Part shown: one piece after another, positions 11,091-22,734 of the stretch | Layout of the letters: each line of letters starts with the position of its first letter | How positions within the stretch are numbered: position 1 is the stretch's first letter | From: Cryptomeria japonica | Taxonomy: Eukaryota > Streptophyta > Pinopsida > Cupressales > Cupressaceae | NCBI RefSeq assembly: GCF_030272615.1 | Contig: NC_081405.1 | Coordinates: 153,467,113-153,531,112 of the forward strand | Direction of reading: 5' to 3' | Length of the DNA stretch: 64,000 nucleotides | Program-made: the position numbers and the translations under genes | Notes under the pieces: model-generated | The model's database searches: none | What the model was told of the DNA's origin: nothing | Seen by the model: only the letters and a program-made list of their open reading frames with translations

Positions 11091-12249
11091 AGGTTATGGA
11101 ATGCTGTTAAGTAATAGTTTCTGCAAAGACTGTGGTGGAGTAATGCAGTTGGATTAGTCTTTAACAACAATTCCATTCAAAAGAAAGATAATCTGACTGG
11201 AACCAGAATCAAAGTCAAAATTTAGTTCAAAAACCAAAGGACCCTTGGTCTATTATATTTTATGAAGAGACAGGTGTAGAAACCTATATAATCATGTCAG
11301 TAGAGGAAATGGAGAATAAAGAGTTGGATGCTTCCAAGGCAGATTTGAAAGGACAGGGCATTTGGACTTTGTAGTTGGATGGTAGTTATTTGATCCATAG
11401 TTACAAGACTCGAACTCGGCACGGACTTGGCAAGTTGATTTTTGACTTGGACTTTGAGTTGAAGCCTAGACTCGGCAAATTGAAAAACTCAAGAAATTGA
11501 AAGATTTTAAAGGATTTAAAACTTATTTCATGCATCCTTTAATAAATAAACCTCAAAGGCACAATAACATCATAAAACACAAGCACATGGTATAAATGCC
11601 AATTGTAGCTGAAGAAAATAACACACTCAGATATATAAAATTATAAATACTGTCAAATGTATACAAAACTCATGGAATATGAAATCCATGGCATCAAAAC
11701 AATTATCAAAACTAAAATTATAAGACTATGGCTCAAAGGAGGTTGCATTAATCATCCCAACATCACGACAAGCTATGCGTTGGCGTCTAAGATGGGTTTT
11801 GGATGATGATGTAGCCATGATATTTGCTTGTGTCAATGACTGGTGTGTATATTTAAGTGAAGAATTTATTAGTAATTTTTTATCTTGAAGCCTTCAATAC
11901 TGCATGTTTTGTTGACAAACTCATTAACAAAGAGGTGTGATTAAGTAAAAAGATAAATGGCTATGTTCTATTTTGACTTTAGCTAGGATGCTAATAGATG
12001 AGATTCTTCTATGAGTTGTCTATCCAAGGCATGAGTGATACATTTTGCATAATGAAAATCACATTTCTTGCCAACTTTGCTTATGGCAGTCCTTGTATAC
12101 CGAACAAGTTGTCCAATATATGAAACAAGACAATCCTTGATTGTGGCTTTGACTGTGAATATGCAGAGATTGCAACAAGGGATATGTATTTTGTAGATTT
12201 TTATGATCTCGATTCATCATTGGCCCAAGACTTGCTTAGACTTATAGTT

Positions 12250-12390
12250 TGATGGGGGGGTTTGGGGGCCACACCAAAATGAGGTTGAAGGTAACACCCC
12301 TCGTGGTGGTCTGGGGCCGTGTCCATTGCGGGGATTTGGGGGCAGCATCCCCAACGGGGTTGAGGGGTAGCATCCCTCGTGGGGTTCTGA
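12250..12390. repeat. degenerate GC-rich minisatellite
   Basis: Three or four imperfect copies of a unit of about 30-45 bp containing GGGGGCAGCATCCC and CCTCGTGGGGTT, with a strong G bias on the plus strand. It is inside hAT-like element A. Confidence 0.5.
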
Positions 12391-12641
12391 TGCAGGAGCA
12401 TTGGTCCATGTTTTGCTCTTCTTGTTTTGGTTGTTCATTTTTGTGTTCTTTGTCCCACAATTTTGGTTTGCTGAGTGTTGGTGTGCTTATTGAAGGGGAA
12501 CTTCACACTCCTTATCGTTGGTTCTTCTCTTCCGTTAAGATTCAGTTGTGGAGAAGTCGTTGGCATTGGGAAAAACAGTATTGAATGGTTGAAAGGAATG
12601 GGAAGGGAGAACAAAGAAAATGCAAAAGGAAAGACATAGAG

Positions 12642-12643
<2 letters not shown>

Positions 12644-12697
<54 letters not shown>
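12644..12697. repeat. (GA)27 microsatellite
   Basis: An uninterrupted GA run of 54 bp inside hAT-like element A. Confidence 0.97.
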
Positions 12698-12700
<3 letters not shown>

Positions 12701-15700
12701 GGAAGAATGGAGACTGATCGGGTTACCAGATAGAGAGTCGCTTGGGCAGAACAGACTGAAAGAAGAAGCATCAATTCAGTGAGGGGTCAGGCTGAAGAAA
12801 GCAAGGGAGAAAGAAACAACGGACAATGGATTGAGCCGGTCTGGTCTGAGTAAAGTTTACAATCAAATGGATGTAACCATCTTTCTACATACTGCAGAGA
12901 TAGGACAAGCACGTCCTTACTGATTTGCTGATTGTCATTGCATATGTTATTTGTCTGTCCATAATATAGTTGAGTGTTGAATGCTTTGTTTAATTCTTGT
13001 TGCATTCTAAGTTACTTTCATTCTTCAAATGTCTGTCACCATTGGCAGAAAGAATTTGCCTTTGTTGAGCAGAATAGACACGACTATGCAGGGGTTGTGT
13101 GGATTTTTGGTTTGGAATGTTTGAATAAAGATTGCGTCAAAGATTTGTAATCATTTTGCCACATAATGCAGAAATAAAAATGGTCATTGTGGTTTTTTGG
13201 TTTGTGAATTTGTTTCAAGTCTACTTAAGAACTATTATGTTACGTTGCTCTATTAAAGTTTGAAGTTCCTGTCGCATTGAAAAATTGATGTCATATCTCG
13301 AAGTTCTTGTTGCCACTGCAATAGAGATAGGTTGCCATTATTTTGGAAGTTGTTTGTCAGCAGGTTCGGGTTGTGCCCTTGGCGCGTTCCCTGTTGCAAT
13401 ACAGGTGGGGTCGAAGGATGGAGCCCCCAGCGACAAGCCCAAATGAAGATTTTCAAAACCACACAAACCTTCATAGCAATACCATTTTCATATTTTTTTA
13501 AAAGTCCCAGATGGGCATGTCATAAACCAAAAAAGCTTTGAAATTTTGTGTGTTTTAAAAAAAAAATAAAAAAAAATGGCCGAGTCTTAGGCCTAGACTT
13601 GCCATGACTCGGTGAGTCTAGGAAAGACTCAGCTGAGTCCGAGGCCAAGTCTCCCAGACTCAGCCAGCTTGGCTCACCTTGGATCTTGGCGAGTCTGGGT
13701 GAGTCTCGTTACTATGGTTTGACTATAGGTTTAGGATTAGGACTCCTGCTCATATTTTTGCTTACCAATTGCAGTTTGAGTGAACATCAAACTGCAAAGA
13801 ATAGAGGCAGATTCTGAACTAATTGTAAAGAAGATCAAGGAATGATTTCAAGTCAAGAAACACTGTCTTCAACATTACAGGAATCAGATATAGGATAACA
13901 TCAAGATGCTCGATGCTTTTGAAATCAAATACATCCGCAGAGAAGAGAATAGTTAAGCAGATGCCCTAGCTGTAATGACATTCTTATTTGCCTCCATTCA
14001 GAATTCAGACATTTTCATTTACCAGTGAAATGATATACTGACAAATGGTATGAGATATTTCTGAAAAGTTGCGAATCTTGAATGATGATCCCCACATAAT
14101 CAGCTTCCTGGAAAAGTCAGATTCCTTAAATACCCCATTCTTTGAAATTAGTTCATCTTCGTAAATAGAATCATTGCTATAGGGAAATGAAATAGATTCT
14201 TTGCCTGACATAATCCAGCTAAGTGGAAACAAGATACTGAAAGACTTGGTGTTCCTAATGAACTTTTTTGATAGAGATGACAGGTATGTAAAACATAAAA
14301 TTGGGGCAAAACTAAAGATGTCTTCTAAATGTGAGTAGATAGAAATTGTGATTGCTGAAGAACCAAGGTTGGTGAACCTAGGAACATGTTAGCATGAAGA
14401 ATCAAGTAAGTTTGATCCACTTTTTTAGCAAACAAGGGCATCTTTGCTTGGACATATGAGAATCTCAAAGCATTCGCTCAAAAGGTATTAACTCATACTA
14501 TCCGGCTGAAGCTAGATGTTAAACCTTTTAGCGAGAAACAACAAAATTGTAACCCATTTTTAACAAATACTATCTATAATGAGATACAAAAAATGTTATC
14601 TCCTAGGATCATATGGGTTGCCAATATTGTACTCGTTAGGAAGAAGAACAGCAAATTCGGAATTTGTGTTGTTTGTTAGAATATGAATCAGGCTTTTTGG
14701 AAGGATAATTATCCTTTGCCAGTAATAGATGATACTATTTAGATAGTTATGGGGTTTGAAATGTCATTATTGGTTGATGGTTACTTGGGGTATAACCAAA
14801 TTGGAGTAGCATCTAAAGACTAATTTAATATAACTTTGACAACTGTATTTTGTTTACGAACATTTGTTGCTTGGACTGATTATTGCAGACACAGTTTTTC
14901 AAAGGGCATAAATATTGTCTTCAATCACCTGAAGGCTAAAGTAATCATTGTTTATTTAAAGGATCACATAGTTTTCTCCAAGAAATGAGCAGATCATTTT
15001 GATTATCTAACAATGATTTTTGAAAGGTGTAGGTCGGATTGGTTATTGCTTAAAATGAAGAAATCTATATTTTCAAAAACCAAGGGTAAAATTCTAGGGC
15101 ATATTGCATCCAAAGAAGGGACCAAAATTGATCCAAGTCATGTTGAAGCCATACAAAACCTGTAATTACCTACAAGTAAGACTAGTGTCCATACTTTTTA
15201 ATGGTAAGGTGAAATTTTTGAGAAGAGGTGTACTAAATTCTTTGAGCTAACAAGGAATCTCTCAACAATGATGAAAAAGTTGACATCCTTCAAATGGATA
15301 GAGGAGGGAAAAAAGGCATTCACACAAATAAAGAAGGCCATTAGTAGATCTCTAACATTAGCATATTCAACCTTAATAAAGACTTCATTATTTATTGTTA
15401 CATGATAGAACACAATTGTTTGCTATCTTAGAAAAATGACAAGAATATCAAAGCTCCAATCACCTTTATGAGAAATAGTTCTGAAGATAACGAGATGAAG
15501 TACTCAACTCTAGAAAAACATGTATGTGGTAATGCTCACTTCTATGTTTCGACATCTCATACTATAGTGATGGTTTTAGACACATCAATTATGACAATCT
15601 CAACTTAATAGGAATTGAGATTCAAAAGAGGGAAATGGATTGCCAAAGTTTAGGAATATAACCTAGCAACCAGATCCACTAAATTTCTTTACAATAGGGG

Positions 15701-15756
15701 ATTGTGTGTTGAAGTTATTAAAAGGAATGACAAGAGCAAGAGTCTTCTACAATACT

Positions 15757-15996
15757 AAAGAACCTTCCACACAAATGAGAATCAATGAAAAATTCTATGC
15801 TGCCAATAATGGTAGAATGCATACAAGATACTGTAATGTACAAGTGAACCCTTGTTTATATGGACACGAATGAGACATGGGATACCATACAATTATGACA
15901 CTTGTGGTAATTATATGACTTGAGACACAAAAAGTAAATTCAAGTATATGCCCTAAGTAAACTTAACTAGCTAGGTGTGTATAAGTCCTAAAAGGG
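15757..15996 (-). repeat. putative decayed copia LTR (lower copy)
   Basis: Shares AAAGAACCTTCCACACAA, then AGTAAACTTAACTA and CTAAAAGG landmarks in the same order with 19828-20000. The two copies flank the minus-strand copia coding relic, so they are read as its LTRs. Ends are not sharp and the upper copy has lost about 70 bp. Confidence 0.45.
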
Positions 15997-15999
15997 ATC

Positions 16000-18130
16000 T
16001 TGTTCCAACACTTACCTTCAGTGCAATTCAAGGAGGAAAAAGAAAATAGCAAATATCTCATAGATGGGCCCCAACAACAAGGCTTGATGAGGTACTCATG
16101 TACAAAAGATCTTTGTCAAAGGGAGAAGAGAAGAAAAGTTAGAAAACCTTTGGGAGAAAACTCCACACCAAAAGAGAGAAAACATGTACAAGTGAAGGAA
16201 GGAGGACTCACACTAAAGAGCAATGGGATGATTAGGAGGAAATCCGAACTTGGTCATCAATTCTTGAAGCCAAAAAACTCTAGGCTAATCAAAATTGTAC
16301 CTCGATACTTAGCCTTTGTCAATGATAATACGATAGTTGTTTGCATTTTTGCAATACCATGCAATTAGATTAGAACTAGGGGAAAATACAAAACTAGAGT
16401 AGGCTTTTGATCATTAACATCACCAACCCAATCTAAGTCAATGAATCCCACAACCAAGAAACTTTTGATGTGCAGTGAATGACAAAATGTGATGTGCCTT
16501 GAATATACCTCAAGATACGTTTGGTTTCCTTTTAATAACTGTCATGACCACAAAGGAAATTTTAGGACACTTGTGTGTCAAGTACAAAAGATTGCCAACC
16601 AACTACTAATAAAATGTAGCATCGTGGGTGTAGTGTACTAGGTAGGCACTACAACACTTGCTTGAAATGGCGTGGAGGTAGGCTTGCAATTAGCGATTCC
16701 AAATCTTTTTGAAGCAAACCAAGAGCATAATTTTACTTAAAAAAAATCCCTTGGAAGTCTAAAGAACTTTAAGACCAAGGAAGAAATGTATAAATCAAAT
16801 ATTTTAGCAATAGGAGCAGAGGTCTTGGAATAGTTATTGTCTTCAACTTGTGAAAACCCCTTAGCCACAAGATGTGCCTTGTACTTATTAATAGAACCAT
16901 CTTTTGAGTATTTGGTTCAATATACCCACTTATCATTAACCAATTTTCTAACCTTGGGAAGAGGACCAAGATCCCATTTGTGATTCTTCATTAAAGAAAA
17001 ATATTCCTCGGCCATAGTTGTGTCCCACTTTGGAATATATGCCACATCCAAAAACTTATGAGGATCAATTGAAAGGCATGGCTCAAAAGGCTAACACCTA
17101 TTGTTTGTGAATGAATATGATGAGGCATGGTAGGATCACCAACCAAAGGCCCAATTGCTCTTAAGAGTAGTGTGGGTCTAAAGGGGCTAATATGATGGTG
17201 CACTAGGAGGAAGAGGTGGAATTGGAATATCATCACCCTCAAGAAGAATAATATCCTCAAGAAATGAAAGAGGAGTAGGAAGTGGGGTAGAGGTTGGTTA
17301 TGGAGAATCCTTTGAAGTGAAGTGCTCATCAAATTGAACATCTTGTCATAAAAAGACATCTTGGGAAACAAGATCAAAAAGCTTGTAAGCCTTCATGTCC
17401 ACGCAAAAGCAACAAAGATGAGTGGTTGGCCCTTCCTCTCCATGACTTTATGTTGACCATCATAAATGAATGCCCAAACTTCATTGCCATATTCTCTAAA
17501 TGAAGAAACATTAGGATTGACATGGGTATAAGCCTCCTTGGGAGTTATGTGTCGAATTGCCTTGTCGGGCATATGGTTTTGTATAGCCTTTGACCCAAAA
17601 GTAGATGCCATGTTTTTTGTATCGAATCACGCAATTGACCATCTCATGCAATGGCTTGTTCTTTCATTTAGCCACACCATTTTATTGAGTAGTGTAGGGA
17701 ACCATAAGCTGATGTTGAATACCATGCTCGATGTAGAAATCTCAAAATGCCTAGTTCACATACTCCCCCAAATTATATATGCAGATCCTTCTGATAGAAA
17801 GACCAAATTGCTTCTCCATAAATTATATGAAGCTCCTAAAAGTAGTGAAGGCCTCACTCTTGTATTTGAGAAAGTATATCCATGTGTGTCATGAGTAGTC
17901 ATTAATAAGATGAGCACATGCTTGGCTCTTGAAAATGATGGAGTAAAAAATGACATAAGATCACTATGAACCAACTCAAGGGGTGCCTTAGCTGTACCTG
18001 AATACTCTTTTGTCCTTCCTTGGGTGCACATATCCCCATATCCGAAACGGATGTATTTGATATGGTCTGGAGACACATTGGATATTGTACCCATGCGTGC
18101 CCAAAAAACCTTGATTTTCCAACCATGCCA
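16000..18130 (-). pseudogene. Ty1/copia relic (GAG-pre-integrase, integrase, RT start, RNase H)
   Basis: Minus-strand copia pol. At 18094-17756 the GAG-pre-integrase and integrase start are visible (NVSPDHIK, YSGTAKAPLELVHSDLMSF). At 17611-17393 is the integrase end (NHMPDKAIRHITPKEAY, EVWAFIYDGQHK, QPLIFVAF). At 17377-16991 lies a Pro/Ser-rich linker, then the RT start to about 16750 (PKWDTTMAEEYFSLMKNHKWDL, DGSINKYKAHLVAKGFSQVE). Remnants of RNase H continue to about 16240. The central RT with its YVDD motif is missing and gag is not seen, so there are large internal deletions, with frequent stops. The open plus-strand frame at 16000-16368 is a shadow of this region. Confidence 0.8.
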
Positions 18131-18385
18131 TATACTATGTGATTTGATTTTTACAAATGACGTAAATCTATTTAAATTTAATTAAAAAAGCTTTGGTCAT
18201 GCAATTTTTAATTTTTTGTTTTGGTATAAACAAAACCTACACCAAATGAGATAGACAACTGAAATGTTTTTCTATTTCAGTGATCCAATTTTTTGGGTTA
18301 TCTTCCAATGCAACTCTTGTATTTTTGCATATTGTAACTTCTTAAATAAACTTATAATTATTTATGTAGCAATTATGTGTCTATA

Positions 18386-19779
18386 AAGAGTTCCCAGACT
18401 CGCCGCGAGTCAGGTGAGTTCGTCGAGTTGGCGAGTCGAGCCAAGCTCGGCGAGTTTTGTTGACTCGAGACTCGGACTCGGCGATTTTTGACCATAACTC
18501 GCCTGACTCGTGAGTTAGGCGAGTTATGGCAAAACTCGCTCCAAGACTCAGCCATGACAAGGCAATATTTTGACTTGCAAAAACAAAAAAAAACATGAAG
18601 TTGTTTGACAAGTTAGTCAGTCTGTCAGGATTCGTATATGGAATATTAAGTATAAGTGACATTTCCTTATGTCTTTTCTCTTTCTTATACTTTTAAGTTA
18701 TATTCCATATATATTGTTAGGATGTTTGAGAGTGGTTTCAGACCTCCATGAGTTATAATGCAAAATCTAGTTTTTGGAGGATCCTTCAAATTTCCAGACT
18801 TAATCAAATTTCAGGCCATTTTAGGATCAGGATGACATTCCAGACTTTTAAGGCGAGTTCACTCTAACCTTGATGTAAGGGATGGGACCTAGGAGGACAC
18901 TATGCATTCAACCAAGGTTTGATTTAGCAACTTGAAGCATGACCGGATAGTACACAAAAACCCTAGGAATGATCTAAATAACCCCTAATCACTTAATTGA
19001 CCTAACCTCCTTCACTCCACCTTAAGGAGATCCACCTGACTTGATGACCTTTGAGAAACTCAATCCCTTCAATGCAAAGGCTAAGACACTAAAACAACCA
19101 ACAACAAAACTAAAAGAGCTAACCCTAGAAAGCAAAAAGTGGGGGTCTTCATTTGCAATGGGCCGATGTGTGAGTACCTCACAACAGGGATGTTTCTTAA
19201 AATTTTGAAAAAAAGGGGTGAGTTTGGGATATTTTCTACTTGTCCCCACATCCCAAAAAATCCCCCCATGGGGCACAAGGTTATTTTTGGCAAGGGACAT
19301 GCCTCTGGGGAGCATATTTTCAAACCCTTTTGGCCTCACAATACCCCCTTCCATCCAACATATATATAGCCTAAAAACTAAGAGGTCCAAGAAAGACCAA
19401 GGTCAACTATAGTCCCAAGGTAAAACCTACGTTCAACAAGCACACTATTTAATGCTACCATACACAAGCACTCCTTACAGTTTCCAAGTGAAGATGTTCA
19501 TGACATCTAATGTTGGTGCTCCTAGAATTTCAATTTGGCCAAAGAAAATTCTAAATAGAAGCCCCAAACAAGTAGATACTCTACTCGCATGCCTTTCATG
19601 GCATAACAAGCTAGCACACATTATAATTGGGCTTTATTCAATAATGGGTGCATGAAACGAGTTTTAAATCGTTAAAAATCTCTTAATTTCAAGGGTTTTT
19701 TAATTTGCCGAGTCATTGCCGAGTCATAACCGAGTCACGAGTCGAGTCGGCCTTGCCGAGTCCAAGTCTGGGAACTATG
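18386..19779. mobile_element. hAT-like DNA transposon B, non-autonomous
   Basis: A 1.39-kb insert. The left end reads AAGAGTTCCCAGACTCG and the right end (reverse complement) CATAGTTCCCAGACTTGG. Flanks share GTCTATA (18379-18385 and 19780-19786), consistent with a hAT-type 8-bp target duplication with one change. The first 160 bp hold about 13 ACTCG/CGAGT words in both orientations and the last 70 bp hold six, a dense subterminal repeat pattern shared with element A. No transposase is seen. The interior contains a 52-bp terminal motif of the TGTTG...CAACA family (19136-19187). Confidence 0.7.
19136..19187. repeat. terminal motif of the TGTTG...CAACA family inside hAT-like B
   Basis: About 52 bp closely matching the last 52 bp of the 7.4-kb unit at 30481-30532 (landmarks CATTTGCAATGGG, CGATGTGTGA, CACAACAGG). 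The matching left end was not found nearby, so this is a fragment. Confidence 0.6.
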
Positions 19780-19827
19780 GTCTATATTGCTTTTGAAATA
19801 ATGAAAATCTCTAGTAACTTTGCGACA

Positions 19828-20000
19828 CCAAAGAACCTTCCACACAAGAGAGAGGTAATGAAAAATGATATATTGTTAGTAATGATACAATGCTTAGGAC
19901 ACATTGAATTATCATATGATTTGAGATTAAAAAAAAAGTAAATGCAAGTAGATGCGTAAGTAAACTTAACTAAATAGGTGCCAATAGGGTCTAAAAGGAA
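19828..20000 (-). repeat. putative decayed copia LTR (upper copy)
   Basis: Partner of 15757-15996: same landmarks in the same order, with an internal deletion of about 70 bp. Together they frame the copia relic and hAT-like element B. Confidence 0.4.
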
Positions 20001-21872
20001 TTGGTTGGGTACTGAAATTTGTTGACATCAACATTGTATTAGTTATTGCTGAAGTAGAGACTGAAAAGATAGGAAACAAAAAGGTGAAATTGGAACATAA
20101 CAGTCATTGGTACTGTTGATGTGTTTTTATGCACTATGCAACATAGAATAAAATACCAAAGGCATTCTATCCTCTCTTGATCAAAATATCCTCGGATGCT
20201 AAATTATGTGATCAACCAAGACTACTACAAGGTTTTTTATTGTCAGGTCTTGACATGTAGATAGCTCAATGGTTGATGTGATTGTTGGTAATCCAAGGGG
20301 GACTTACGTTGAACATGAATCTTGCTGGAACACGAAGACTTAACTCGGAAAACAAATAGCAAAAGGAATTAAGGGTTGAGAAACTAATCTAATCCTAAGA
20401 ATGTAGGATCTAGTTGTTGATTAGGTGTGACCAAACCAAGCTTTGTTTGGCCATCAAGGAACAACTACACAAAACCTATGCAATTTCCTAAGGATGAACA
20501 AATAATTTTCATATCACCAATGCACATCAGCCACACAAGCAATGAGCATGAAGTAATAGAAGTTAAGCTTTCACACAAGTTCAGTTGACTACGCACTGCA
20601 ATTTGCAATTAACAATCAACAAATTACAAGTAGTATGAACATTAGGTACACCATTCATCAACAATGATATCGGTCATTCATCTAACCAACTTTAAAGCAA
20701 ATAAGAAGTAGAGACCATGCAACATGTTGAATTAACATAGAGAATTCACCATAACTTCAATGAAAACAAAATCTCTTACAACAAGATCTTGGCAACAATC
20801 TTTGCCTTCTCCTCCTATTCTAACTTCTACTTTAACTTCTAATTCCTAATTGCTGGCTGTTATCTATTTTCTATTAGTCTACTATTTTTAACCTTTACAA
20901 ATGACAATTTGAACCTTTTATAGATAGCTCTTTACAATGAATGGCTCAGATTGATTCACAATCAATGACCAAGATTTTACAATAATACCCTAATTAGGGT
21001 TTGTTACAACTCCATTCTGGCCAATGAAATAGTTACATAGAATTGGACACATGTCTATCTTTGAATGTGAACCAATAGAAAATAGGTAATCTTGAATTTC
21101 GTGCCTCCATAGGTGAGTTAGGTGCATTGCATCTGGACATTCTGACATGAAGCCCTTTGGTTGGTGGAATGATGACTAGGTTGCAACCTCAGTCTACTTG
21201 GTGGGCTTGATACTTCATCACAGGTAAATTTGATGTTGAGCAACATACCTTGATATTAGCATCTCCTAAGCTTGGTGTGATGATGATGGGAAGCATCACC
21301 TTGGTCAAGTCGAATCTTTATCCTTGCTTACTTATCTTGCCTTTATATGATTGTGTGATCTCTCCTTTACACTTTGGGGTCTTGACCTCTTCATGTCGCC
21401 ATGATGCAATGAGAGCATGAGAGCCTTGTGCAGATCCTCTCAAGTTGCAATTCTAGCCTTGGATGCCCCTTGTCGCTTGCTGATGAAGTTTTTCTCTTTT
21501 GAAGTTGCAATGATGTTGATATGCTTTAGAGTGTAGGATTCTAATCTTTCTTGGATCTTGGACCTTGACCTTGATCTCCACTTTGCATGGCTTGAGCTTG
21601 ACCTTGATGTTGAAATACTCTCCTTGGAGCGCTGTTCTGGTCCTCCTACAATCAGACCTGCTGCTTTGCCCTTACCTGCGAAACAAACGTGTCAAATACA
21701 TAAAATGCATACTAATCTTACCTATCTCCCCTCTCTATGTGCTTTGATTTGCCGGATTAAGTGATGTCTTCAGGTCTGATTGAAGTCTGATTTTCGTGCT
21801 TTTAGGACCTGACATCTTCATGGTCTGAGTTTTATTTGATTTCTTCATGATTGCTGGTCTGATCTGATGTTG

Positions 21873-22470
21873 GTTTGCACAAATTAAGGAGGGCGGCATT
21901 TTGATGTTGAATTGCACAACTATGGTGGCATTTTCCCTCTTGTTTACACAAAATGGATTTGCTTGATTGGAATCTTCCTTTCCATTTGCTCAAAATGAAT
22001 TCCCTTGGTTGACATTTCATGGTTGATTTGCAGAATAGGGTGCAAATCTGAGGTCTATATGCACATCTTGAGGGCAGCGTTTCTTTCTCCATTTGCACTA
22101 CCATTTCGGCTTTTCTTGCTCCATTTGCATTACCATTTCGGCTTTTCTTGCTCCATTTGCACAAACATGGCGCATTTTTGTGCCTCATTTGCACAAGGTG
22201 GCGGCTTTTGACTCTAAATTTGCACATCCTTGGCAGCATTTAGTGCTCATTTGCATTAGATCGGGCGGCAAATTCATCCTCATTTGCACAAGTTAATGTG
22301 CTTGGTTGGCTTTTAGGCCTTCATTCGTGCAATGTTGGCGGGATTTTGTGCTTGGTTTGTGCAACTTAACTTGCTAAGTCGGCATTAATGCCTTCATTTG
22401 CACAAGTTTGAGCAGTAAATTGAGGTTTGTTTGCACAAGTTAGGCAGGAAATTAAGGTTTGTTTACACAA
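21873..22470. repeat. TTTGCAC minisatellite, about 33-bp period
   Basis: About 18 occurrences of TTTGCAC or one-base variants every 30-43 bp (mean near 33), many followed by AAG and GGCGG. Two adjacent 31-bp copies around 22092-22153 are nearly identical. No long open frame runs through it on either strand. Confidence 0.7.
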
Positions 22471-22656
22471 GTTTTAGAAATAAGTTAGTGGATGGTGGGG
22501 TGCAAAAGTGAGATAATGCAATCAAAGATTAATAAGGAGACAAAATCCACAAAGTGATGGTGTCATGATGGACACGAGCATGATTCGCATGACCATGGTC
22601 TAAAGGTCCAAAGGCCCAAAAGTTGAGGTGTGTCAAAGGTAACACAAATGTGCAAT

Positions 22657-22734
22657 TCATATGATAGTCAATAGGAGTAATTGGTAACAAGAGCATCATA
22701 TGATTGTCAATAGGAGTAATTGGTAACAAGAGCT
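22657..22734. repeat. 39-bp tandem duplication
   Basis: Two near-identical 39-bp copies (22657-22695, 22696-22734) containing GTCAATAGGAGTAATTGGTA, differing by one base near ATGAT(A/T)GTC. Confidence 0.9.

Larger units (their letters stand above)
11396..13716. mobile_element. hAT-like DNA transposon A, non-autonomous
   Basis: A 2.3-kb insert with inverted ends: left CATAGTTACAAGACTC, right (reverse complement) CATAGTAACGAGACTC. The CA..G start fits hAT ends. The flanks ATTTGATC (11388-11395) and GTTTGACT (13717-13724) look like a decayed 8-bp target duplication. Both ends carry repeated ACTCG/CGAGT words, as subterminal transposase-binding repeats do. No transposase is visible. The interior holds a GC-rich minisatellite (12250-12390) and a GA microsatellite. 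It lies within the gypsy RNase H-like domain, whose reading resumes on the other side, so the boundaries are well supported. Element B at 18386 has closely related ends. Confidence 0.7.
11100..15740 (+). pseudogene. Ty3/gypsy polyprotein relic (RH-like domain, RT, RNase H), split by a hAT-like element
   Basis: The relic is visible from about 11130 (GGVMQLD) to 11395 (GQGIWTL then LDGSY), where the hAT-like element interrupts it, and resumes at 13717 with RTPAHIFAYQLQFE, the continuation of the same RNase H-like domain. Next come linker sequence (KDLVFLMNFFDRDDR), EEPRLVNLGT, FAWTYENLKAFAQ, the RT core (VANIVLVRKKN, KDNYPLP, VDGYLGYNQI, IFSKTKGKILGHIASKEGTKIDP) and RNase H (SFKWIEEGKKAFTQIKKAI, KYSTLEKHV, GLCVEV near 15720). 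The order RH-like domain, RT, RNase H is that of a known plant gypsy polyprotein class. Several stops are present and the catalytic YLDD has decayed to YLKD near 14950. No integrase follows. It lies in intron 2, same strand as the host gene. Confidence 0.85.

Noticed and set aside
12535-12782. Open frames with Ser-Leu or Arg-Glu runs
   Set aside because: They are translations of the GA microsatellite.
16000-16368. 122-residue plus-strand frame as a gene
   Set aside because: It is antisense to the minus-strand copia relic and has no recognisable motif or promoter.
11396-19779. CACTA or Mutator classification for the two GACTCG-ended elements
   Set aside because: The ends start CATAG, not CACTA, and flank similarity is 7-8 bp rather than 3 or 9; hAT-like fits better.
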